Assembly: GCA_027627225.1 (NCBI GenBank)
Contig: CM051033.1
Coordinates: forward strand, 52,071,410-52,135,409
Reading direction: 5' to 3'
Source: Congeria kusceri
Taxonomy: Eukaryota; Mollusca; Bivalvia; Myida; Dreissenidae
DNA length: 64,000 nt
A model generated the notes under the pieces. That model was given only the letters and a program-made list of their open reading frames with translations. It had not been told where the DNA came from and ran no database searches. The translations under genes and the position numbers were made by a program. Shown here in pieces: positions 22,601 through 34,162 of the stretch. Position 1 is the first letter of the stretch, and each line of letters begins with the position of its first letter.

Positions 22601-23849
22601 ATACAAAATGGCGTGTGGTTGGGATTGAACGACCTGAACACGGAAGGGAATTTTAAATGGGTTACGGGTATGAAACATATGTGTTTGAATGAATTAACTT
22701 ACTAGTAATAAGAAAGCAATAAACAAACAATACACATTGCGATTGTGCATTGTTTATGGTATTTAGTTTAGCATAGCAGTGGAATTTATCTACCGCTATA
22801 TTTGTTATGTCGACACACTTTTGCTTTATGAAACTTGTGTCATTATCAGATAATGTTATTTGTGTAATGCATTTGTTTTTTAAATATTGTTATGCGCACA
22901 TATTTATACCAATATATTTTCGCTGCTGACATTAATAGTAACGTTCAATAAATATAATGTAGACATTTATCTTTTATATCCAGATATGTTCTACATGCTA
23001 TCGTCATATTAAAGTGTGTATGTACGATCTTACAACAGATATAGTGGCATAAATACAATTAACAAAATAAAGTTAGTTAAAATATATTTCTATTTAAAAT
23101 GGAATAAAAGTTAAGAACAAACATAGCCTTTAAACGCACAATAAGCTTGTTTTTAATCACCAAATAGTCTGTACAAGCGGAAACTCAAATACATGTATAT
23201 ACATTTACTTGACAGTTGGTTTAGGTTACACAACACTAATAAATGATGCAAAAGTAGACACCAATACTTGTTGATTTATTTCATATTGAAGTGGTTCCGT
23301 CGTCATGTTTATGTTTTTATGTTTGTTTTAAAGTTTTATTGTCTCTTTCATCTGCCTGTTTTGTACATACACTCTTTTAGGAAGCAGAATGTAAATCTGC
23401 AAACGTTTTAACAGAAATTTGCGATGTTACATCATTTCAATGAATGCCATTTATAAGAAAAGTGTTCATACATTACTTTTTTCACATAGAAGAGACTTGT
23501 GATTGCAGATGAACCTGTAACGTTTACAAATTGGAATTCTAATCATGACGGTGATGTGGTGAGCGACCTTCACGACTGTGTAGTACTTTTACCAAGGCAA
23601 GCCGGGGTTTGGCAAGCCATGATGTGTTCGGATCAAGGAACTAATTCTGCAAGGCATCTGTCAATTTGTGAATACGGTAAATAAATAAATACATTTAAAT
23701 GCTTGATAATGATATTTTGTTCCGCCACCAAAATATATATTTTATAAGAAATAAGATGCACGGTATAGTGTTCATTGACGGAAACTAATCGTTAATTGTT
23801 TTCCCTTTCAGATGCAAAAATGCCGATTGTTAGCGCTCTTGTCGGATAA
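13635..23849 (+). CDS. Secreted SH3b-mucin-double C-type lectin protein, 12 exons
   Basis: Proposed exons: 13635-13651, 18299-18398, 18760-18870, 19393-19465, 20153-20563, 20822-21094, 21353-21502, 21728-21775, 22123-22194, 22389-22667, 23509-23676, 23812-23849. Phases agree at every junction and give 1740 nt, 579 residues. Residues 1-22 are a signal peptide (VFVVVICLSATCLA core). Residues 29-90 look like a bacterial-type SH3 (SH3b) fold: VIGYMYEF, VQIIEESNEWF, GYVEKDL. Residues 101-237 are Thr/Ser-rich and mucin-like. CTLD1 is 238-378, a short Thr-rich linker 379-418, and CTLD2 419-567. Each CTLD has six cysteines of the long form and a WTGLS or WLGLN core. Neither has an EPN or QPD plus WND sugar/calcium motif, so the ligand is unknown. 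Intron 3 uses a GC donor (GCAAGT). No membrane anchor is present. Exon 1 is the least certain part. Confidence 0.82.
13901..15774. mobile_element. hAT-like non-autonomous DNA transposon
   Basis: 1874 bp, starting CAGTGGCGTAGCTACG and ending CTTAGCTACGCCACTA: inverted termini of hAT type. Both ends carry GGCCCGGGCCTACAAC-like subterminal motifs in opposite orientation. It is flanked by an exact 8-bp duplication ATTATAAT (13893-13900, 15775-15782), as hAT elements make. No transposase ORF is seen, so it must have been mobilised in trans. Confidence 0.88.
14263..14612. mobile_element. MITE nested in the hAT-like element
   Basis: 350 bp with long inverted ends: AGGCGTAAACAAAAAATATG at the left and its inverse at the right, continuing through TTTGTTTCAGGTA and a TAGGGTAGGT motif. 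No clear target-site duplication. Third level of nesting. Confidence 0.75.
17010..17070. repeat. Trinucleotide microsatellite (TGA/TGT)n
   Basis: Run of GTTGTTGTTGATGATGATGA type in the loop of the foldback element. Confidence 0.9.
17460..17531. repeat. (CAGA)n microsatellite
   Basis: Run of CAGA units, with a shorter related run at 17290-17330. Confidence 0.9.
18299..18398 (+). CDS. Exon 2: end of signal peptide and start of the Cys-rich module
   Basis: Acceptor TTTAAG, donor CAG|GTGAAG. It encodes the hydrophobic CVFVVVICLSATCLA run, then DYNCVCNYKVELPVHEQ. The pseudogene copy at 31254 matches it well, which supports the exon. If exon 1 at 13635 is wrong, translation might start at an upstream in-frame Met (18210), but that leaves a poor signal peptide. 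Confidence 0.75.
18760..19465 (+). CDS. Exons 3-4: SH3b-like module
   Basis: Exon 3 (18760-18870) ends AAG|GCAAGT, a GC-AG intron; exon 4 (19393-19465) follows ATACAG. Together they give an alternating beta-strand pattern: VIGYMYEF, VQIIEESNEWFTIMF, MGYVEKDL, VCPGG. This follows the VIG-x-V-x-ESNGWYKV-x-GYV-x-YL pattern of SH3b domains. The assignment is by pattern only. Confidence 0.65.
20040..20140. mobile_element. Right-end fragment of the tRNA-core TIR family
   Basis: Matches the right third of the family (TTTCGCTGCTTTATACACTG, TTTTGGTAATTGTGA) and ends ATTAGGTCCCTTTA. It lies just before the mucin exon acceptor. A related, more decayed stretch lies at 32575-32680, before the same exon of the pseudogene, so the insertion predates the gene duplication. 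Confidence 0.55.
20153..20563 (+). CDS. Exon 5: mucin-like Thr/Ser-rich stalk
   Basis: A single 411-nt exon, almost entirely Thr, Ser, Val and Pro (for example STTVTSAMTHLSNTASK). Dense O-glycosylation is likely. It separates the N-terminal module from CTLD1. The minus-strand open frame over the same bases is a composition shadow. Confidence 0.85.
20822..21502 (+). CDS. Exons 6-7: C-type lectin domain 1
   Basis: Exons 20822-21094 and 21353-21502 are joined in phase 1. Cysteines fall in LCRS, GYCYEF, ELHC, PTQC, KLDC and FICKY. GGHLLSI and FWTGLS are the usual CTLD core. The calcium-loop region reads WEDGDFDGPTQC, without EPN/QPD. Confidence 0.9.
22389..23676 (+). CDS. Exons 10-11: C-type lectin domain 2
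   Basis: Exons 22389-22667 and 23509-23676. Cysteines fall in NLCPDQ, TSCYVLF, RAVCNNTGG, HDCVVLL, AMMCSDQ and LSICEYG; the core is WLGLND. The split is at the same point in the fold as in CTLD1, so the two domains arose by internal exon duplication. Canonical sugar motifs are absent. Confidence 0.9.
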
Positions 23850-24053
23850 TCCAGCAACAGTTCGAATACCTCTGAGACATTTGTATCATCATATAATGTA
23901 TTTCAAATAGGCTTCGTTCAATGTGTCGATAGTGGGGTAGTACATGTAGCTTTGCCTACCTAACAACGGTTTTAGGGTTGTAGTTCACAATGTTGTATTC
24001 TCGAGATAGTTAGGACATTGAAAACGCAAACACCAGGCAGTATGTACAAATGC

Positions 24054-24059
24054 AATAAA
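24054..24059 (+). terminator. Poly(A) signal AATAAA of the lectin gene
   Basis: Lies 205 nt after the stop codon. The second copy has AATAAA at an equivalent place (35698-35703). Confidence 0.65.
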
Positions 24060-24949
24060 TAAGGCGAATCAAGTAGTTTTAGTCTTTACTAAACATACGA
24101 CAGATGTGTTGTGAATATTGCTGCGTTTTGCTTACGTTTTATTAATTTAATAACGGACGCTGAACACTTAGTTGAAAGTCAAGTCAAATATGCGACATGA
24201 TTTGTGAGTAAAGTGCAATCATGCTTAATATTTTTGTACAGGGTGTGCTCAAACGTTTTATCGTCAAGAATGTCGTATATATTGAAATTTATCAATGCAG
24301 TAAAAGTTATTATATGCATATATTTCCTTTGACATAACTGTACCAGCTAGATATGATACATGTGTCATATATATATCTATAAGACCACCAGACGTGTTCA
24401 ATTGACATAGCAAAATTGGCGTTCAACTTCAAAATTGTGCCCATGAGCAAATATCGTTTATTGCTGAGAGAATAATAATGAATAACATTATTGACAAGTC
24501 TCTTGAAATACATATTTGGTGACCGTGATACCATAGCACAAACTAACATTGCGAAACAATGCAAAAACGTGAATTTATAATTATATAAATGCCTATTTTT
24601 ACATACTTGAGCTCGATGGAGTCGTCAGTGTTTATTTGGTAGCAATATGAAACAGAGCATAAACTAGTGCTGTAAAATAACGTTGAGAAATATCGAATGA
24701 ATGGGGATTTTACCTTTAAAAACACTGCATGAGTATTTTAAATATAGCAGTCGTTGTAGCAAAGTACAAAATAACATTGTTATATGAAAATTTGCAAAAA
24801 AATGACCTATATCTAAACGTGCAAAAATTCTCAAGTTAAAAGAATGTTAACAACGTACAAAATACACTTTTATAACAGTATTGTAACTATTTCCAAGACG
24901 ATTTCTAGAATTGGCATACTAGATCTCTATACATCACAAGGAATGAGTA
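24060..24949. other. Intergenic, nothing recognised
   Basis: AT-rich DNA downstream of the lectin gene. The open frames are short and lack support. Confidence 0.4.
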
Positions 24950-25126
24950 TTTACTGGGTTGCCAGATAACAAAGCCTTGACAAAGATTTTGCATCATCTT
25001 CTTTATGACAGATTGCTCTTAAAAGAAATTGGTTTCCTGCAGAAAATAAATATTATTGGTTACTTAAAAATGACATTCTCAAAGAAAACTTATAATTTAA
25101 GTTTTGACGCAAAATCCTTGAGCATA

Positions 25127-25729
25127 CTGGTGAAGTACCTAAATCCGGACAGTACTTAAATCCGGACACCTCAGGAGAAATGTGTTTGTACGATCAAGAC
25201 CCATAATTCTAAGGCATCAATAGATGCACACACCTGTCTCATCAATGTATGTAAAGTTTAAACAGAATCAATTGAGTATTAATTCATTAACTTATTATTG
25301 TTGTTTCTTTGTTTTCAAATGTAAACATTTGCACGTTGGGGATTAAAATCAAAACAGTATGTCCGATATATAAAGCTTTACAGAGAACAATTTGGAAGTA
25401 AATATCAGAACAAGGTAAACAAAATAGAAGAACAAGATTACTACTTACAAACAAGTTGTAATTGAATGTTTATTTATATTCGTTTTGTTTTTAATAAAAC
25501 ATATTTTTTAAAGTGTCCGGATTTAGGTACTCTCAAGCTGTATTTCGATATGTGTTATATACCTTTTCCTAACACATCATTCCGTGACTTTTAGATAGCA
25601 GATTACCCAAAGATGTTGACCAAAGCTTAAGATTAAACCTAACTTATTATGTTTAACTTTATATTTTCGTTTGATGCAATTAACCAGTGAAATCGTCCAA
25701 AAAGTGTCCGAATTTAGGTACTTCACCGG
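25127..25729. mobile_element. MITE with TA target duplication
   Basis: 603 bp with inverted ends CTGGTGAAGTACCTAAATCC and its near-perfect inverse. It is flanked by TA (25125-25126, 25730-25731), as in Tc1/mariner-type insertions. The paralogous stretch near 37590-37605 lacks it and shows the empty TA site. Extra internal copies of the TAAATCCGGAC motif occur near each end. No ORF. Confidence 0.82.
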
Positions 25730-26159
25730 TACGTGTATTCAGTAGCATTTGGTAACCAATAATTCAACTATGTTAAATTCGCTGGAGAAATGAAGTTTAA
25801 ATTTGATATAAAAAAAGACTCAAATTAAACTGTGTACGATTAAGTTTCTCTGGACATGCATTAATTCGCAAACATTTGGTGAACACGGTGACCAAAACAG
25901 AACAGCACCATTAGAACATAACATGGTAACCTGTTGTATCAATGCTAATATCTATGGAGAGACGCCTTTAGCTGGAAAGGGACTTTCGCTTGATTTGAAC
26001 CCAGTATTGAACTTTTCCGGAGCGTGACTCAAATCAACGGGAATATCTTTGGAGAGACTAAGTTCGCTGGAGAGAAGTTTAATCATGATTTGAACATCTT
26101 TTCGAGAAAGGCCCAAATCAATGCAAATATCTCTGGAAAGACGCCAGTTCGTTGGAGAG

Positions 26160-26321
26160 AGGCTTCCGCTTGATTTCCGGTATCTAACTCTTACGGAGCG
26201 TGGCTTCCAGCATGGACGTGAAGTACGCGAAACACAGCAACATCTGCGCGGACAGGAACAAACACGTGTGCCACTGCTTGGGTATGGCGTCGGCCGCACC
26301 CAGATTGCAAACACAAATTAA
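26160..26321 (-). pseudogene. Relic of last exon of the unknown membrane-protein gene
   Basis: Homologous on the minus strand to 37797-37956. Shared features are PKQW-TCLF-SAQM and a YFTS-ML/VL hydrophobic run, then TLRK. An AAG-to-TAG change gives a stop at 26184-26186, ahead of the position where the other copy ends, and the upstream splice phase is also changed. No further exons are visible upstream, so this is a truncated duplicate. Confidence 0.65.
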
Positions 26322-26997
26322 CTAGAAATCAAGCAAAAAGTAAGTGGCTGTATTACCTTGTGGTATTATATAATCTATAAAAAAAAACGTTTACGAATCG
26401 TCCTTGATCCGTATTTTTGGGGTTAATATTTTTGCCAAATCGACCTATTTATCAATATTATGTACTTATAACTAGATTAAGGAATCTTCTCGGTTTGTTC
26501 CGTGGACACACAGCCGGTTCAAGTGCAGTGGGGGATATTTCACAAAGTACCGGTTTTCGGGTAGTTACATGCGTTTTCACTTATAGGGCCAGACACGGGC
26601 TTAAAGTTTAAAGCAATTTTCTGCGGTGAACTCGATGCAAGAAGTTAGGAAACTTCATTCATTAACAGAATGACCGTGTGTCATGTTATGTGATATGACA
26701 TATTATATATATATACATTGAGTAAACAGTTCTATATCGATTTCAATAATAGCACGTAAACTATCAATATGATCTAGTGCCATATTACAATAAATTATGT
26801 TGGACATATTCATCTTGTAGCGAAGAACTAATGTACTATTCTAATATGCAACGTTGTGCTCAATATAATCTTGTTTTATATTATCGTTTATAGATTCTGC
26901 TTATTAAATGGTGACACATGGAAATATCAATGTTGTATTGGGGACTATTTAAACTTAAAAGTCAAAGGAAAATTACATCTATTGAGTAATATCTTAA
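26322..26997. other. Intergenic, nothing recognised
   Basis: No supported gene; short TA runs near 26702. Confidence 0.4.
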
Positions 26998-27312
26998 CAT
27001 GCTAACGGCTAACGTAGCATGCTAGCAGGCCAATGCTAAGGGCTAACGTAGTATGCTGACATGCCAATGCTAACGGCTAACTTGGCATGCCAACTGGCCA
27101 ATGCTAACGGCTAACGTTGCATGCTAACAGGCCAATGCTAACGGCTAACGTAGCTTGCTAGCATACCAATGCTAACGGCTAACTTAGCATGCTAACAAGC
27201 CAATGCTAACGGCTAACGTTGCAAGCTAACAGGCGAATGCTAACGGCTAACGTATCATGCTAACAGGCCAATGCTAACGGCTAACGTAGCATGGTAACAG
27301 GCCAATGCTAAC
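26998..27312. repeat. 34-bp minisatellite, about nine units
   Basis: Units of the form CATGCTAACAGGCCAATGC followed by TAACGGCTAACGTAG. Units contain AACGGCTAACGT, giving strong self-similarity, with a few diverged units (CATACC, AAGCTAAC). Confidence 0.95.
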
Positions 27313-29809
27313 GAATGTATAATTTAACGTTAAACCTCTCACAACATATAATTGTGGTCGATATCCGTCGTAAAATGTTGTAGTTTGAATATGGTAATGT
27401 CGCAAATTATATTGTTTAAGCCTGAACTATGTGCATATTGTACATTAAATATTAGTATTATATCAGTGCTGAAATAGGCGCCAGAACCAACATTGTCTGC
27501 TTGCGACATTGTGTTTTCAGATTACCTAAGCAAGCACGTGCTGTCCAATATTAACCGACTACACGCCAATATCTTACCAAAACACGCCAGATATTGGACG
27601 GCTACCCGTCTAATATTAAAATTATGGTACACTGAGAACAATTGGATGGCGTCACAGCAATGTTTTAATTATTCATAAAGGTCAGTGTCGGGTTAATGTG
27701 TTCGAGCTACATATATAAAGTGTCAGATAAACTGACCGCAACTTATCATGTTGCTTAAATGTGTTTTCCTCTTTGGAAAATTAAAGGCCTACTGAAGAAC
27801 ATAATTATATGGTCATTCGTGAAGATGTAACAATACATATGGTGCGTATAGGACATAACTACATGCATAATACTGATTAAACACAATAAATTGCTTACAT
27901 ATGGTTCACATTCTGATTTTTTTAAAAATAGATATCACGGTACAAGATGTATAATTTTACTCTTATTTATGTTTTCTTTCATTACATTCAGACACACATA
28001 AATTATTTAATTTCTAACTCATATTCATTTAGATGAATGAAGACAAACACGTATTTTGAAAGGTATGGCTTGGGCATGCATTTTACTATATCGCCCGTCT
28101 AACACACGCAAACACATGAACACATACACATGCAAACAATATATGTATGTGGCAGGTATATTCTGATTCATCCACAGCAAATTTATTAAAACGAACAGCA
28201 CAGCTTTTTCCAATACATTAAAATCCCATATAAGTGCATACAGTGACATATAACTTAGCTTGAATATGTGCTGCTTGTTTATTACCACCAATTAAAAGAA
28301 GTGCGCATATTTGTTAACGGGCACTTCGTACATGAATCATTAATAATGAACGGATTCGCGTAAAACTGTGAGCGGGATACGCAACCTCACAGGTCATTCT
28401 ATTTCTTTCTCTTTCATTTTTATATTGATGCCAGGAAGACGTGCGAAGACCCATGGCTCTAGATCTTTATAAAGGTGCCTTTATCAACTCCTGAATCCCC
28501 TAATACAACTTTAAATCAAGAGCCAACAAATATGCAGCTAATACTAAAGCGAAAATAATCGGCATAAAGTCGACAACAATAAATTTAACGAAAACCAGGA
28601 AACATTTGATACAAGTAATTTTAAAAGACATACTGTATGCACTTTATAAATTAAGAACGGACAGAAAATGTACAGACTGTAGTCACGAGATATATTCTTC
28701 GATATCTTTAATATAACTGAAATATACATGATAAGAATGATAATGCTCTAACTACAAAATATCGCACTATCGGCGTCCACTACCAGTCACCGTCCTCAAC
28801 AACAACTAATGGATGACAAATAATCTGGAAATATAGAAAACACTGTTAAACACATACATAACTATGCAGGGCTGGGTGGGTGGGAATAAAGAGATGTTCG
28901 TTTTAGCTTCCCGACTGCTCGAATTATTTCAGATGTAAAAATCTGCACGAGATTTTTGTCCTTTAGCTCTGATTGGTCAGTCTATTTATAAACTGACCAA
29001 ACTTGTTTACTATCTCATTACACAGCACACAAAGAACAATCGAACGATACTAAATATATGTTAGCAATGTAAACATGACTGTTATCTCGTACTTTACATT
29101 ATTAAAGTCAATGTTATCGAGAATTGTCCGTGGCGTTGGAAAATTGGCTAAGGGGGATAATCAGGACCAAGTAAACGCACTGAAGAAAATAGCGTTTCGT
29201 TTTGAAATGTTTAGTTTAATCAATATATGTGCTTAAGTCTATTTTTTCTGCGTTTGTAAATTAAAGATGACCATTTTTTTTTACAAAACCTCCAAAACAG
29301 TACTAATATTCATCTTGAATGCCATTTGTACCGATAAATAGCTGACAGAAGCAACTTCATTGTGCGCAATGAGACGAAAATAATCTCCGATATCAACGCA
29401 CTCAGAAAAATATATGTGTTTTTTAACTTGTATTTTAGAACCATGTGGTTCATGTGTGACGTTTAGAGACCATGTACCCCAGGGTTACAACTGAACACGC
29501 CTTATAGCATTGTGTTAATATGTTACGATTCAATGCTATAACATTGGTGATAATAGCAGTATGTCAAAATTAGATCTATTTGTCACGTTTTCAAGGTGCT
29601 ACACTTATCATATAACTCAGAGGAAAGGCCTTCATACTTTGCGCTATTTAACACATTCATAAATATCCTTTATTTTCATATAATTCCTGAAAATCATAAT
29701 TATTTGATACATCGCAGTATGCGCGCGCATCGATTATTTCCCTTGTATAAACCCGTCCTAATAATGTGTTTTTGTTTTGTGTAACTGGTGAACTGACATA
29801 TTTAATCAC
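27313..29809. other. Intergenic between the two lectin copies
   Basis: No gene that I can support; open frames are under 90 codons and of AT-rich composition. Confidence 0.4.
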
Positions 29810-29982
29810 GTGGCCATCAATGTCTTCTTTCTGTTCCTAACAAAGTCTGCATACCGCGACATTGTTCTAAAGAGAGACGGTATTTATCTTTACTTTCGCC
29901 ATGCTTTAGCCCTAATCAAGATCGAATAGGAATACGCGAGGATGTTTTGTGTACTTAGGTACGATTTTGTATGTTTGTGGCA

Positions 29983-30560
29983 TGTGGTTCATCAGAATAA
30001 TTCATCATCTGTGTGCATGTTAGTGGCATTTGATTAATAAGCAAGTGCCATCATATTTTATCTGGTTACAGCATTTGGTTCATCAGCAAGTGCCATCATC
30101 TTGTATCTGTTTACAACATTTGGTTCATCAGCAAGTGTCATCATCTTTTATCTGTTTACAGGATTTGGTTTATCAGCAAGTGCCATCATCTTTTATCTGT
30201 TGACAGCATTAGATTCATAAGCAAGTGTCATCATCTTGTATCTGTTTACAGCATTTGATTCATAAAATAGTGTCAGCATCTTTTATCTGTTTACAGCATT
30301 TGGTTCATCAGTAAGTGTCATCATTTTTTATCTGTTTACAGCATTTGATTCATAAGCAAGTGTCACCCTCTTTTATCTGTTTACATCATTTGGTTCATCA
30401 GCAAGTGTCATCATCTTTTATCTGTTTACAGCATGTGATTTATAAGCAAGTGTCATCATCTTTTATCTGTTTACAGCATTTGATTCATAATCAAGTGGCA
30501 TCATCTTTTATCAGTTTACAGCATTTGGTTCATCAGCAAGTGTCATCATATGTGTCTTTT
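29983..30560. repeat. 45-bp minisatellite, about twelve units
   Basis: Units of TTTGGTTCATCAGCAAGTGT followed by CATCATCTTTTATCTGTTTACAGCA. The period is a multiple of three, which produces an open frame (30315-30563) that is a repeat artefact. Located in intron 1 of the lectin pseudogene and absent from intron 1 of the intact copy. Confidence 0.95.
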
Positions 30561-33329
30561 TAAACATCGTCCATGTGTTTTATTATATGAGAAAACAAGT
30601 CTACGATTAACATGTGAGCACTAAAATATACAGTCATGTATTCAGAAAAGCGATAAACATCTCAGATGCCAATACATGTACGTCTAAACCTCCTAGTCCC
30701 AATTTAAGTAATTGAAAGAAAGATTGTATACTTGTTTGAGTTGTATTTGCTTATTTTTACCAATGTTCCATTTTCAGGAGTCATTTATGACATTTAATTT
30801 AATGAGTCTCCTATCGTGCATGTTTAATGCACATAGTAATTAAGACACATCCTCATTGTATAGTCACATGGCATTAACAAGCTTAAAAACCACGAAATGA
30901 ATAATTGTACAGATATCTGTCAGTAATTAATATTCTTGTCCACAACCTTGCCATTATTTCCACATGCAGACTTGAGATTGAGTCATGAGCGTTCACGCTG
31001 ATTCAAAAGTAATTACATGCTGAGTAGGTATTCGATGACATTATGTTGTTGAAACATAAACTTTGTAAAGTATGTCACATCTGCAAACAGTGACTCGTAG
31101 TTTTGTCAATTAATGTTTACAACATTATAATAATGTGTTAAATTGTAGTAAATAATTGTATGCTCATTGTTTGTCTGATATGGATCGATTGCGATTGCGA
31201 TATTTGATATATTCATCTTAGTTAACATCACTTGTTTCAGGAGTAGTGTTCAGCTGTATATTGGCCACGTGTTCTGCAGATTACAGTTGTGTGTGCTGCT
31301 ACAAAGTGGAGATACCAGTTTATGAACAGGTGGTCGTAGTGTCAAATTGATGGTTTATCATAATGTTTGAGAGGAAGGCAAGTAAAAGAGGTCTTTATAT
31401 CTCGAATTTAGCTCAATGTTTCATGTATATGTTATGCAGAACTGAATTATTAGTATTGTATACGCGTGTATTGCACAATAAATTAAACAACGAGGTTATT
31501 TTGAGTAATCTGGCTATCCCATAACAAATCGTGAAAGAAAATATTTTATTTTATTTGCCGTTAGTGTATTGTAACTATATCGGATGAATATATATCCAGG
31601 AATAAATATGCATGTCTATATGATGATACTTTTAACATAAACTTATCTACTGAATTTTTGAACGTATTGCATTTATTTTACGCATATAAATTGTATATAT
31701 ATCAACACGTTTTATCAATATGTCACAATTTAATTAAATGTACAGTGCTTTACATGCTATTTAAATACAGGCCTCACATTTTGAGGATTTTAGTTTTCAC
31801 ATTGAAAATAAAGCTGTATTAAAGCAAGCAAGTGACGGTGTAGAATCTCAAAAGATGAGTGTATAATATTCCTATTATACTGTATTTAATTCTGTCGCAG
31901 ATGGGGTACCTGGAGACCGATTCAAACGTCGTTGTGCAGGTTTGTCCTGGTGGTATTCCAGCCACAGATATGTGTACGTAATTACGTTGCGTTCGCTTAC
32001 GTTACATCATGAAAGCATATTCATACCACATTGCATAAATATGTTAAACATTTTAAGCTTAGGTATGTGTTATGTTTACATTCAGCATTCAAACCATTAG
32101 CATATAAACGTTATGCATTTAAGGGTATTTTTATGTAAGATATGTTAGTTTGGCGCTATGAGAAACGAATAAGTAGCCTGAAATTTAAATTTTACAAAAA
32201 ATAGCCGTTAGTAGTAATATTTTCAGAAATGTGTGTAGCCCATTGGAATTTTTTGTAGCCAATGGCTAGTTTTGGCTACTGGTAGCGCTAACATAGGATA
32301 TGTATATGCTATTGTATGGTATATTACTTAATAAACAGCTGTTTAATATGTTAATTGATATACAAGTCAAAGATAGATGATGCTAATTACATGAATAATA
32401 TATACCGATAATATATATGTGCAATACTGACGAGACAGGTGTTTTCAGACATATAAATTAAATCATACTTTTTCCCTTTCTTGAATACGGCATGAATACT
32501 AACTTTTTAATAACTGATAATAAGCCGTCAATCACATGTTTCTACAATACGAGCTCTGTTTAACGCACGGAATTGTTTTGCATAATATATACACTGTTAA
32601 TTTCCTTCGGTAACCTTTGATAAAAACAAATAGGTAATATGTCAATCCGATAAAATGTACCTTCACGATATGCTATTATTTTAAGTGCCAACTGCACAAA
32701 CATTAACAACTGGATAAAATCCGATGACGCATAACACTTGAGATACCACAACTCATTCTAAAACTACTGCATCTACAACTGCTACAGAATCAACCACAAA
32801 ATATGTGACAACAACATCCGTATCTTTATCAAGTAGCTCTGCAGCACCAGCATTAGAAACTGCACCATCAACACAAGACATACTAGTTTCTACTGCAAGT
32901 TCGTCAGTGGCATCGCCGTTACAAGTGTGAACTACGACGACACAAGCAGTAACATCAATAGTTGTAGCTTATCGGTCCGTAACAACATCTGTGCGTTTTC
33001 TTTTAGATGACACGATATTCCGAGGTATTAGATTCTAACTAGCATTAACAACAGTAATTAATGTATAACTGTTTTCTTAATCTGAATGCTGGACAAATCA
33101 GTTACATTTTTTACATCCTCAAACATATATCTTTTAAATGTAATTTGTATTATGTTATTTTACATTCCAATCACTTTTATCAAACTTAAGATATAAAACT
33201 TAGTTTATACATAGTATCATAATTATCCTCGTAAACTACATCGTAATAAATTTAAATATTTTATATTTAATAAAAAAATCAATGTACTGTAATGAATGAT
33301 ATTTTTTGAAGTATTTTACTCTTCGCCAG

Positions 33330-34162
33330 AAAAGCTAGAGATATGTGGGTCACTGAACTCTCGACACCTGATGACACATACGCCACTTACCGGATACTGC
33401 TATGAATTCGTCACAATGTCCCCTCGAAGACGAGATTTAGCGGAGCTACACTGTAATGTACACGGTGGCCATTTATTGTCAGTCGACTCTGATCTGGAGG
33501 ACGAATATATCTTCCAAATGATAGCACATCACCGCCTACAGAACGAGACCTTTTGGACTGGTCTTTCAGTCACGAGTAACACAGCCACATGGACTGATGG
33601 TATTTGAAACGTTATTCTGTTGATATATTTCTCTTTTTTCTTGTATTCATTTATTAGATATATGTTAACATAAATATTGCAAGCCTGGTTCGTGTTTCGT
33701 TTTCACATTAACTGTATTAATGTAAACGGTAACTTGATTCAAAAAAGAACCTTTAGATATTAGATTGATAATACAGGTTTCTCTTCTGCCAATGCATATG
33801 GATTTTCATATCGTTATTTTACATGTTTGATTTGTACAAGACGTACACTGTTGGGATGTATCAGCGCTTGCATACATTAACACTCATATGCAAACATATA
33901 ATCATGTAACTTACATGTAAATTCATTTTATCGCTATTCTGTTTTACACCAGTTGTAACAAGATATTAATAGTGAACTTAGTACATAGTTATTTTATCTT
34001 TAATTCCCACAGGTAGCAATACAAGATATGTGCGGTACATACTTCGAGAAGACAGTGGCTTTAACACCATTGCTGCATGTATTGTGTTTCAGTCCACTTT
34101 GACAGGAAGCACATGGTGGAAATTAGATTGCCCGTCGTCCCATTCGTTTATTTGTAAATACG
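33330..34162 (+). CDS. Intact CTLD1 exons within the lectin pseudogene
   Basis: Two open exons (33330-33599 after CGCCAG, donor GATG|GTATTT; 34013-34162 after CCACAG, donor TACG|GTATGT) encode a complete long-form C-type lectin domain with GYCYEFV, LAELHC, GGHLLSV, FWTGLS, KLDC and FICKY. Whether they are expressed is unknown. Confidence 0.6.

Noticed and set aside
26121..26321. 66-codon plus-strand frame also seen in similar form at 37761-38042
   Set aside because: Antisense of the paralogous minus-strand exon; only the minus strand has a stop-adjacent basic tail, hydrophobic helix and splice acceptor.
30315..30563. 82-codon frame with a repeating Phe-Ile-Cys-Leu-Gln-His pattern
   Set aside because: It lies wholly inside a 45-bp minisatellite; there is no leader or unique sequence outside the array.
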